Shown: positions 32,801 to 44,800 of the stretch, in pieces
Position numbering within the stretch: position 1 is the first letter of the stretch
Layout of the letters: each line of letters begins with the position of its first letter
Source of the DNA: Rhynchonema sp. JSB1_4
Lineage: Eukaryota > Nematoda > Chromadorea > Monhysterida > Xyalidae
NCBI GenBank assembly: GCA_030248065.1
Contig: JASAMV010004769.1
Span: 1-64,000, forward strand
DNA: 64,000 bases
Reading direction: 5' to 3'
Made by a program: the position numbers and the translations under genes
Notes under the pieces: model-generated
Database searches by the model: none
The model's input: only the letters and a program-made list of their open reading frames with translations
What the model was told of the DNA's origin: nothing

Positions 32801-35800
32801 CGCGAACAGAGGTGACGTTTTGCGTCATAGTGTGCCACGAATGAAGTATGACTTACGCCGGTAGCCACAGACAGGCACAGTCCACCCTCTTTATAGTGTT
32901 GTCGAGCGAGACGCGGCTTTTTCGGTCGCACTTTACAGCAGCGGCGACAGCTTTCGGCTGTTTTTTTATGCTGCATGAAGTCCATGTATGCGACATTCAT
33001 ATGTACAGTACCTTATGTTTGCGAACGCCCCATGCCTTTACGGTTGCAAAATGCCATAATGGTCAATAATCCGGCATGAATGCCGCATGGCTTCAGAACT
33101 TTTTGAGTGCCATGCCGCATGAATCCCGAATTAAATCGGCAGTTTTTCACGCCAGAGACAGCCAAAAATTGCGGCCACAGTAGTGTACATGTATGTACAT
33201 ACAGTAGCGGGACTTGTTGCTGCTGGGAGAACAGCTCTCTAGCGACCTTGGTCACCAGTAAGAGCGCTGTTTCAACAGGGTAGACTGTGTGCGTGGTTCG
33301 TTTGCCGATTCCCACGTATAGGCGGTCAAAAAGTGACATTTATCTACCAGGCGCCGTATACTTCTCTGGTTCCCGATTGTGACCGTGCGCGATCCAGCCT
33401 CAAGACGTCACCAGCCACATTATGTATTTTGCCACACTGGTTTCTGCGCGCACACTCGTTCCCCGTGGTCGGTCACAAAATGCGAAATCAATTCCCACAA
33501 TAAACGTCCGCCATCAATATGTCCATTTCGTCTTTGTGCTCGCGTGTAATGATGGACCTCTCTTCTTTCTCTCTCTTTTTCTTTTTCGTATTCTTCGTTC
33601 TATTTGGTTTCGCTGTTGTTGGCGCGCGGTTTTTATGATGAAAAAGCATGCATAGTGGCATATGACAATATTCAAAGTGACGCAGGAAACAACGGATGGA
33701 AATGGTTAAATTGGAACAATCCCTCTTTCAGAACTTCCTGCACTTTGACGTTACCTGTCAGTTTTTATTCAGCGGTTCAGCAAAAGGTTGGCAGCCGTGC
33801 TATGCCATTTATTGTAGTCTGCATAAAACATCAAATTACTTACCCATAGGTGTGCATTTATTATCCTGAGTGGAATTCAACACTGCTGTTTTCACTCGCT
33901 GTTTTTACCGATTTATTTGAGTCAATTTCGCTGAATGAATCTACAGTTTTATTTGGTTTCTCCACAATACGTCCTAGTGGGCGATCATGTGGAGCCGTTC
34001 TCTGGTCGAGCTTGCTCGAGAGTCTCCCTGTCTGGAAATCTTATATTTTGCATCAATTGCTCCCTGTTGAAAAGTCCACATCGATCCCGAGTTCCCGCAG
34101 ATGTTTTCATCAAGAGTGCCTGCCAATGTAGTGTCCGTGCAGTGAAAATCATGTTCCATCCCAGCATTTTCATTACATTGCCATTTTTGCAGAAAAAACG
34201 ATTTGCTCTATGAAAATTGTCTATCACCGCAGGTCAAGACGAAAGAAATATTTGCGCAGTTGCAGTGTTGCAGCCAAGCAAGTGCTGGATAATCGCTCGG
34301 AGCCGCGACCGCGAGACTTCGTACCGCACTTAGTAGCTGCTTGTGGGCGGTGTTTCAGGTCTCATAGTTGGTCGGTCATACTGTCGGGTCTGTCGCAGAC
34401 TCGACTGTGTGTGCCGCTGCTCGTGTGTGACCGACAGCAAAACAAATCGTGTTCATATATTTTTTCGAACAAACATAATGGGTGGTGTCATTCTCCAGCC
34501 AGCTTGCGTTGCTTGAGCTCGTTATTCTGGCTGTTCGTGCGGCTTTTTCGTCTGTTAGCTTTGCAAACGATGCCCTGCCTTCGCTCAGAGATAAAAAGCT
34601 GTTTTTCTAGCACCGCATGAAACATCAAAATGTATTCTTTTACCACGCGCTTTACCCAACGCAACAAGTTGCAGAAGTGTGCTGACCTTTGCGTTTCTGG
34701 TTATGGGGATGTTTCACTTGCGTGTTATACATATAAAAACAAAAATACGTCAATAACGCCGATACATGCTACAGGAGATGCAATAATCACATTATCACAA
34801 GGCAGAGGCTCTTGGTGAGGATTTGATATCTTTACACTGGTGCATTATACTTTCTCACACTTTGGATGGTGACAACCACAGGCATTTTTCGGCCCAAAAA
34901 AATTCACCCGTGTCTCCGTATAATGCGCCACTCCACGCACAAGAACCACAGCTGTTTTGGAGTTTGTTGGGAAAGGCAAGCAAGCAGAGAGAGTGTGTTG
35001 TTTAGAAAAGTGGCTCATTCTGCCCGCGCGTGTATTGCAGCGCCCTGCTACTACTTTTTTGTTTTTCCACGAAAGTATGCGAACCCTATACTTTGCCGAT
35101 GCGTGTATGTACTTCTTCTTCTTACGCTGAAGGTACACATTTGTACACCATCATATCAGTCCAATACAAGCTAAATGGCAAATTTATGTCCCATGCGCTG
35201 CCTGAATCGCAAGGCGTAAAAATCATCGCGCCTCGCTGCACCAATGATCTGCAGGTCGAATGCATACTGTAGGTGTCGAAGCGATCCTAGTGACAAACCA
35301 CCTGCTGATCGTTTCAGGTCTGAAGCGAAGCGCGGATTTTCGCCCTTTGCGATCAGGCAGCGCGGAAGACATAAATTCTGCATTAGTTTTTGTTGGACTA
35401 CACCTTGTACATACGTGTAATGTGCGTGTATCTATGGGTACAGGCACTTCAGTGTGCATTTCGTGTTGGTTTCGGTGAAGAGCAGCTCTCAACGATATAT
35501 ACACCAAACGGAGGACTCCTCCATACCCAACACATTTTATACCTGGTAAAAGATGTCAGTAGGAACTAGGAGGAAACCAAAAACAAGAGCACGACAGCCA
35601 AACCGTATATTTTCCCGATGTTCCCGTCCAAATGCCCTTTGGAGAATGAAAGACATCCTTCTCTAGCGCTCAGTCTTGCCTTCAGACCCAAATGTTAGAT
35701 TAGGCGTCGCCAAAACCACAGAAAGCGCATCTTGGACCTTGGGCTCCGTTTTGCAAAGTGACTGACTTAGTACATCACTGAGCCGATATGTATTTTCGGT

Positions 35801-38800
35801 GCGGTGCGATGTCTTTCACAGAGAAACAACTGATTATTATTTCATGCGAGACTGCATCCGGATTTTGCCGCATTTCAGTGAAAACGATGTGAATTCGGGT
35901 TCATTTCCGCTTGTAAAAGTGCTGTTTTGAAATTTTCGGATGTACCGCCGTTAAACGAAAATAAAATGCCCTTGTCCTTTTCTTTCCTTTCCAAAAATTT
36001 ATTCTGTTTTATTCGAAATAATCGGGTTCGGAAGACAGGCAGCCGAGCTTTGCGAGACACCCGACCCAGTTCTTCTCTGCTCATCTTACATAATGCCCGT
36101 CTCTCAGTTCTCTCCTCCTCCGCGTTCGGTTCGAACCGCGACCTGGGCCTTGTAGCGCATCGGCGTCCTCCGAAAGCTCATACATACCTTTTCATTCCAA
36201 AATCCTAAATCCCAAAATCCCCCTGAGTTATGTATGTATATATATGCATTTGATGAATATTGTACGCGTTCAGCGGCTTTCCGTTGGTCTAGCCAATTTT
36301 TCGAAGCGAACAACGGTTTCATTTTGTTACAAGTTTGGTTCTGGATTATTATAGCGCTCAAATGCTTGGAAAGTGATAGGGTGCGAAATTGAATTTGTGC
36401 TTCATCCCCGCTTGCGTGAGAAAATGACGACCTATACTGTAGGTGTCTTTTTAGGTAACGTACAATATGGCAAAGTGGACTTTGTTACCAATTTATCTAC
36501 TCTAGTTTTGTTAGTTCAGTTTATATCGCACTTCCAATACTCGCAGAAATGCTTCAAGTTCTTCAGTAAAATTGCATAAAACATTCATTCAATCAATTTT
36601 TCCCCACACCCCTGCAACCAGAGAGGCTTTGCGACCTTTTTATGCTCAAAATTACTGCCGCCATTATTTGAGACTCAGCGCAGCACTATAAGGGTATGTA
36701 TTGTCAGAGTCACATTGCGGCCAGGCTCAAATTATCACATGCCATGTTGCTGACCTCCTCGCGTCCCCAGTGGTACATGTATACTACCGTACGTACATGC
36801 GTTTTTGGACCTTTGCCCAGCAATTGTGCGGGTTTGGGTTTAGAGTTCAGTTAATAAGCTGCAACTGAAATTGTGCGAACTGCGAGAGGTATTTTTGTTG
36901 GATGTCTGAGCTCTCTACTCTCGGTTCGTGTGTAATTTTATTTGTGTGAAACATCAAAAAAGTGGTAGGTCTTGTTTCCAAAAGCTGCGACGCATGTTAA
37001 TTACATATGCCACTTCCGGCTGATGTTTCATGCATGTCAGAATAAGACAATCGTCCCAGTAAATGTTGTTCTGATAGTGCTCCGTTTGGGCCGCCCACGT
37101 TACCGGAAAGCGGTCGTTGGGGTTAGTTTCCTTTAGACCTGTTCGCCCTCTGAGGTTACCGCACAGCCTAAGCCTAAACAGAGCCTGAAAAAGACCTAAT
37201 GGTGGCTAGCCCAAACAGAACGGTTGTTCTTGTGGTCCTCTGGCATTTTTTCCTCATTCCGACTTTACACAGATTCTCTTTGACGATAATCTTCATTATG
37301 TATGGTAACGAACGACATCGAATGTCACGTTCACGTGTGAAAACTGCGCCCTTGCATATAATGCCAAACACATCTGCCTCATAAATATTCAGTGTTTCAA
37401 CCATTATGTAGGCGCTGGTATTTCTGACTTGCGCATAGCTTCCCATGGTCGCTTAGCTAGAGCAAGCACGTAGGACCTTTTATCTGTTCACACACAGTGG
37501 CGTGTACGTACAAAATATAGCCTCTGGATATTTTATGGCCATTTGTATACTGAGGGAGGTGACATTAACCTTCCATAGCATGCACTGGTTTGGGCATAAA
37601 TCTGATACCAACCTGTGTAGGTTTTTTTAGAAAAATGCATTCGGTATTCGAATTCCTGCTGTGCTCTCTGTCTTGGACAAATTTATTTTTTAGATGTAAT
37701 AGTCACTGTGTTCAGGCGAGACGATAGAATCAAATTACAACTTCTGCACAAAAAATTAATGGCGCTGCTGCTATCCGTGCCAAATGGCTCCACCACCACC
37801 ACGACCACATCCACAAAGAAAGTCACAACAAGCAGTAGTAGCACCACTGAGGAGCACCGATCGGCAACGGTGACCCATTTCGCCACCCACATCGTTAAAG
37901 ACGAAGACAGCCCGCCAAATAGTCGACGCTCGTCATTATGTTCTGGCAGCGACATCGACGTGGCAGACTGGATGGCAGAACTGGCCGAACGGAGACGGAG
38001 TTCCGGCTTCGCGCCCGGGGGCGGAGTCGGCGGGCCGCCGGGCAGCAGACGAAAGATGTCAGGCATCTGGCTGAACGTGCCTCAAATACGACTCTATAGA
38101 CGACATTCGGATGTACCGCCGGTTGTGGATGGCAATCTGGAGGCTACGAGACGAGACAGGTACATTAATGCGCAATGCCGGTCATTTGCACAGCTGGTCA
38201 ATCTGCATTGTGACCAGCTAATGGCTACTGTTGATGCTCATGACAGTATCCTGCCATTACTCGGAGCTGGTATCTTGCAACTTTGTGCTGGTGACTCGTC
38301 TCAATGATGCTGGTCTTCTTCGTAAAAGCCGGCTTTGACTTTCTCTGTAGGTCCATGACCCCAAAGTGCATTTGGTACCAACTGCTTGAATAAAGGTATA
38401 CTGCCAAAAAATATCGGTATACGTGCTCCAATACAGTGTACTATGTTGAAGCTTGAAACATCTTTCTCCAGAGTCACGTTCTAGCACCCAGGTGGTACAC
38501 CTACCCATTAGGTGGCTATTGTTGTCCCCAACATTTTCACTTTCAGGCCACAAGCGTTCTTCGGTTTCTCACCACTATTAGTTAATCGATGTTCTAATCT
38601 TTCGTGCATAAGGTGCGTGAATGTTTATGTTGTCCACTTTTGCCGATAACTTTGTTTGCGCAAGTTAAAATTCGCTGCACCGCAATAGAAGATGGTGCCT
38701 GTGCTACAGTTTTTATCACACACGTGATGCCAACACACGGGAGCTTCCCCGCCAAACAGTTTAGTGTGCTTTCATTTAACACCGCCATGATGCGACGTTA

Positions 38801-41800
38801 ACAAAACACCCAAGGTTTCGGCGACAAACCCCGAAAATTGGCATAGTTTCGCTCATGTGGCGAGATTGAAACTTGATTGTGGTGCCTTTAAAGAATTTTA
38901 CGGTTATTTTGTCTAATAAAAGCTACGTCAGCATCGTCGCTGGTGATGAAATAACACTTACAACTGTGCTGATACGGAAATCTTTTGGGAAACTTTTTCG
39001 TTACCACTTTGCAAGCACTGCACTGTCTATCATCCTTGGTGGCTAAATTTTTGTTCAGTTTTCTTTATTTTTGTGACAGTATGTATAACTTCAAACCACC
39101 AATATCGATCTGAAGATACACCTACACAACACGTATATGTATATTCATCTGTGCAGCGGCCATGGATCTCATTAACAAAGTTAATAACAATCGTTTTCTC
39201 CTCCGGTTGACGCCTTTTGCCAGTACAAATCGCCCACTGATGTTCATGATGTCGAAATTTTGAAATCGGTGATTCCTACTGGCAATGCGTTCAGAAAATA
39301 TTTTCCTACAAGCTTTATATTTTTCCGAATAATCTTATTCTAAAACACATTCCATCCGCCAAAGGGCATATCATGTTCTAGCCACAACCCTATCACTGGA
39401 AGCGACCCCGTCTGAATTCAACCCACGATGGACTTATGCTTCTGGGACCGTCATCTGCGCATCACTCTACTTCGACAACAACTTTGTATCACGCCGAAAA
39501 ACGACTGACGTATCCGTTCTTGCCGCTCGACACTTGGAGTTTACCGTTTAGTGTGCTGCAGCTGCAGAATGCTCGCATTCTTAAAAGTAACATAAAAAAT
39601 AATAGTGGAAAGTATATTATTGCGCACTATGTGCTGATCATTCGCTTTATTCAGCTCATCGTTTTGTTCATGTCCTTTTCCCATATCGCAATAACGCAGC
39701 GGTGCACCGGGTCGTCGTGTATTGAGGAAGGTTTATGCTGTCACAATATGGAACAAATACGTATTTTTCCATGTTTCTTAATTACGTTGAGCAATAGCCA
39801 AAGACCATGATAATGAATTACATTTTACGAGTAAGAATTTTGCATTAAATCGGCGTTCATTAGTGTTGACCAGCATTTATTTTATAAATTGTGAGAACTT
39901 AAAGATTCTCAAGCACTAATTGCGTTTTGGGAAACAATCATTTGAAAAATGCTGTAGCTTGTCTTTTTTCTCAGCCCGCTCATGCGCAATTTTTTTGCAT
40001 GCGGCGCTCTTTCGCACCCCTACTCAAATTTCTCATAGCAGCGCATGGAGGCAGCATCCAATGGGTCTCATCTCAAGTTTCATTCATCTGTTTTTCTGTC
40101 CTTTTTTCACACGCATGCCATTTCAATCTGCTGTGTCAGAATAACCTTTCAGTACTGGTTTGAACATGAATGTTCACACATCTTGTTCAACAGCTTACGT
40201 TTGTTCATACGATTGAAACATCAGCTAGCCTGTCTTCATCTGGCTGATGTTTCGCGGTACCCATAAATGCGATGTTGAGTTCTGAATGACATCCCTAGTG
40301 ATTCCCATCTGAACCGTGATGACGTCACAGCATGGCTGGTCTTCTTTCAAAACTTCTCTGTCAAATATTCGCCCGCCCCGTTTTGACAGATTCGTTAGTT
40401 TTCAACTTCTTCTTCGCTACGCGTTTGGCTGCGTATATAAGCTGTGCCACCCGGCTGGTAGACGTAAGGTAACGCGAGAGAGAGTGTGTGAGTCAAATCC
40501 TTTTGCTTGAAGGGCTTTTTATAATCATTCAATCTTATCTGTTCTTACGTTACATACCCTATACATTGCTGTTTCAACTAAAGTACGCACTGTTCAGTCA
40601 TATTTTGAAACATTAAAACCTTCCTTTGTGTGACATTGCTGCTCGAGGTTTCACCTTGGCAGACTTCTGTGGTGCACCAGGTCTTCGTCAGCTCCACATG
40701 GATCACGCCCGGTCGCAATTTATCAGACGACCCCTGGTGTTTCCGTGAAGACAAGAAACTCGCTCAGAACTCAGCTCAGTTTCGCTGTTTCGCCGACCGT
40801 TTTTTGAAGAAACATATAGTCTTTCCGTTTTATAAGAGTCCAGAGGCGGTATACAGAAAATGTTTCAACGCCTTGAAAACAGCAGTCATCGTCGTGGATG
40901 ATAACCAACAGGTTGACAACGAGGCCGAAACATGCGTGTTACTTGATGGCTGCTGTTGCGATGAAACATTTGCTGTATACTTTGTTTGGACCGATAATAA
41001 AATTAAGGACTATTACGTCTTGCAGGACCACTAAGCTTCCCACCAGCCTGTTTTACGTGACACACAACGTGGCGGTGCCCCTTAACCCGCATAAAAAGGT
41101 GTATAACTTGTTCTCCGTAACGTTGTGGCGAGAAAAACGCAGCTACCGGTTGTGTGCTCTCCCAGCGTGCTCGCTTGTAAGGCTTGTTGTGCTAGTCAAC
41201 CCCCTTGTACGTGCTTACACAAGCCCGGCACAGAAGCAGCATTCATTGACCATATGCGCACCAAAGGTAATCAATGCTAACAAGCTGTGCTTGCTGTGTG
41301 CGACATTGCACGGGCAGCAAAGCGCACAACATGGCACATACATGCTGACGCATGAAAACTACGAAGCACACGTGCGCATGTGTTCTTTTCGACCCTTGGA
41401 CGACATAGTCCAACTGTCGTTGGGTTGCAAAAACACACACATAGGGCCAGGTGTTGCCATCAAGGCTTGCGAAAAGTACAGACCCCTGAACAGCATTCGC
41501 AAGCTGTTTTTGTTTTGACATTGAAGAAACGGAACCAGCTATGTACATACATACATAGTAGGTAGAACACTCTGTTGCGTGGTTCGGCCTCTATAACGGA
41601 ATAACTATAGGATGGTTTGCAATGTGCAGTGTGTGTCATTGTCTCCCAATACCGGCTAATGGTACTGTCGTCAAATCAAGCAACAACACATGAGTCCGAG
41701 AGCGAGAAACAATACAAGTGTTTTGACGACACAATATTTGACGACAGTACTACATATGTAAAGCCCCAATACCATGAGCTGAGCCCCATATACATACTGT

Positions 41801-44800
41801 ACATAAGCTGTTATCAAAAGCATGTATTATATTCGTAATGGAATATCTGTTGTCATATTTTTTTCAACAACACTGTATAGGCTAACCATATTGCTGTGCA
41901 CGTAGTTTGTATATAATTCTGTAATATATATGTATGTAATGCTTGTTCCTGTCCATAGACAGCGCTTGATATACCAGGTATCTCGTTCAGCAATTTTGCA
42001 TTCGCGAAAGTCTTTGTTAACCATCGGTGCGCAAAATTGTACCATCCCCGCGGCAAAAATATTGATAAACAACACTTGTTATCATGTTATACAGGAGGTT
42101 CGATTAAGCCCTCACCGGGGCTTATCAGCAAGTTTCCGAATAAGCACCCTGCCCCCTTCTTTCACTCTGCAACAAGATCGGAAAACTTCCTAATTGGCAT
42201 CTTTTTGTTTCAAAATCTAAAGACAGATATTTGTCCGAAATAAGCCCCCAAGGGGCTTAATCGAACTTCTCCGGTGGTACGTACCGTTTCATAAATTTCG
42301 CTGTCTCTATCACTTAGTCAATCAACATACATATGTATACGTACAGTACATACAAAGTACAGTAGGTACTTACTGTCGCATGTGCATAAGCTCCGAAGGA
42401 GATCTTCGTGTAATGCCACAATGTTTCAAAGTGCTTATGCAAGCATGGCAAACATATGGTGAAATATTTGACATATGTGTGTACTTAAGGTACCTGTCCC
42501 CTCATTCCTAGCCCCCTCCCCGCGGTCTGAACAAGCCCACCAAATCATTTGTCGGGACTTCTAAGTGCAATTCCGTGGTTGCAAGTGCGTGACGATCAGA
42601 ACCGTAGGCCTTGTGCGTAATAGGTTTTACGCTCCGTTGGGGCTCATTATATTTTAATTACTTTACGCGTGTGAATCATTAATGTTTTTTGCCGCGCTTC
42701 ATCACGCTGACAAGTTTTTCGAAGCGGATATTCAAAACAGTGTTTATGACGTCAGCGTTTGCTACACCAGTTCTGTCCACGATAGCGTGGTCCAAAGGGA
42801 CAACATTAGGTTAAGGATGATTCATTGGAAATATTCAGATGGACCGCAACTTCACTAAAAATTGGTGCACCCGGGGCTGTTCAGTGCAGACACGGGGAAT
42901 TCGAATACCGGGCTTATGTTTTTTGGTCGCGGCATTTTGGGTCCAAGATACATATACCTATAGTATAAGGACTGGTCGATTTGGAGCCTAGATTTTGCGG
43001 GCCCTAATTTCTTGGAGCCAAAACATTCGGACTAAAAATAAAGCATAAATGGTCAGATTTCCCGTCTCCGAAAATCCCTGGTCCACAACTGTATTCAACA
43101 GACAGCTTCCGAACGGTTTACTTTCTTCATTTTTTGGGGAAGTCACATCACTTTTTGACTGGACTAACCCTGTTTCAGCTCTTGGTGCTTTGCATCTGCA
43201 GAAAAGCTGCGGTGTAATATTTTCTGAATCTGGGTATTAGCTATTGAACATGATAACTCCAGTTTATGAAACCGTATAGCTCCAGTCAACGGAATCGTAG
43301 ATCCATCCATCCAGTAGCAAATTCTATGTATCGTACCTGCAAAGTCGCCGTGCATAGCTATTGAAATTCGAGTAGGCACCTGTGTGTACTTTGTGGTGGC
43401 GATATGTCGTAGATTATTCGCTATGATCGTTAGCACAAGATTAGTGCCTCGGCAATTCATAATAGGTTATGCCTAATTCCTGATGTACATAAAATGTATA
43501 TAGAAGAAGCTAAAGAACCTTCGAGAAAACTGATTGCCCCAGCAAAGGATCAACGCATGTGTCTCATGTGTGATTTTAACGAATTATACGCTTGTATTAC
43601 GTCTGTAATTCCAAACAGTTGGTGTAGAACTGCATCTGTTGTGATCCGTGTGACGCGATCCGCCCTCTCATGATCAGTTTCGGATTACATCACGTGCTTT
43701 CCTGTCGTAGCCCGCAACTGATTAGAGGTCAAGTATAGATTACTGTTATATGGTCATCAAATGTACTGAGTGCAGTAATGTTTGTCTGTTTGCCCTGCTT
43801 TCCCAGGCGCCAGAGCTCGTCAGTGCGAACGCCTGCGGGGCATATTTGCCGCCAAAGGTCGTCGTGGTGCTTGTGGCTGTCATTAGCGCATCCCTATCAC
43901 TGGCGGGTTTCGGTTTCTATCGTCTAACCGGCTCGTTTGCGTCCCGAGCCACGCCAGAGATGGGAGCGTATATGTGTATGATCAACAGACGCACCACGAC
44001 GAAAAATGTTTACCATGACCTTTGATTAAACTCAACTCTGCGCAAATGCAGCAACAAGCAATCCATGACAATATTGTTGAAAGTTTTTGCTGGAGCTGAT
44101 TTCTTGGCCACGTGACAGTTCTATTCAGTATGAGACGCACCATTGTTCTTGTTTGTGTACTGTATGTTGTTGTTGTTGTTTGCACACACCCATGATGTGC
44201 AGCCGGTGTACTGTTGCTCCTTAGAGAATGTCTGCCGTGAAAAGCAGAAGGATTGATTTTCATCAGGAAGTACGGCTCTGAAAGAAGAGAAGGCTGTCAT
44301 GTGACCATGTGCATCCGCACCTTATTGAAAAGGATCTTGTTTGTTGCGTTTGTTTTAACGTTTTATTTAACTTTTCATCTTGTGCAAAAGATTCGCCAAG
44401 CTACAGTAATTAATGTATGCATGTACACCTGAAATATTTTTTGCAAGGAATCTTTAGCACCGACAAATAAACCTAAGAAAATCATAAAATGTACCCGTCC
44501 AAAAGAATGCGGTCTATTTGCGACGGTTCAAGCGGTCAGTATAATTTTGGCTGGAGTCTACCACCACCGTCCTTGAGAAGGTACAGTACATATACATACA
44601 TACGATACAATGGGACAGACTCCTGAAATTCAGTCTTCAACTTCAACATCTAAAAATCATAGGCCTATTTTTCAGGCTCATATTCTAGCAATCTGATCAC
44701 ATTGATCAAGCTGATGTTTCACATTTCAGCTTCGATGTCCACGAGAGCAGCATTGGTGGTGGCGGGCATCAGATTGTTGGGCCCACGGGATCGATTTCGC

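Larger units (their letters stand above)
26856..37715 (+). other. PDE4 intron, about 10.9 kb
   Basis: I see no further exon. The intron contains a family-H hairpin (29421-29600), a tRNA-like SINE tail (29862-29889), a TTAA-type MITE (30198-30379), a family G element (35154-35402), and several TACATA repeats near 28900, 30425, 31350, 32765 and 36235. Confidence 0.55.
38160..43806 (+). other. PDE4 intron, 5.6 kb
   Basis: I see no convincing exon. It holds MITEs at 40818-41012, 41655-41753 and 42093-42274, an inverted pair of GATGTTTC motifs at 40215-40253, and TACATA repeats near 41540 and 42330. A 206-codon open frame at 40898-41518 overlaps the first MITE and has no visible domain. Confidence 0.5.

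Noticed and set aside
37683..38066. 127-codon minus-strand open frame
   Set aside because: It is the antisense shadow of the low-complexity PDE4 exon 37716-38159.
39376..39600. Candidate exon (HAEKRLTYPFLPLDTWSLPF)
   Set aside because: The acceptor is poor and its phase-0 donor (AAA|GTAACA) does not fit the phase-2 starts of the next PDE4 exons. Similarity to PDE4 N-terminal LPL motifs is too weak.
40898..41518. 206-codon plus-strand open frame
   Set aside because: Its start lies inside a family V MITE, it has no recognisable domain, and a frame of this length is within chance expectation for 64 kb in six frames.
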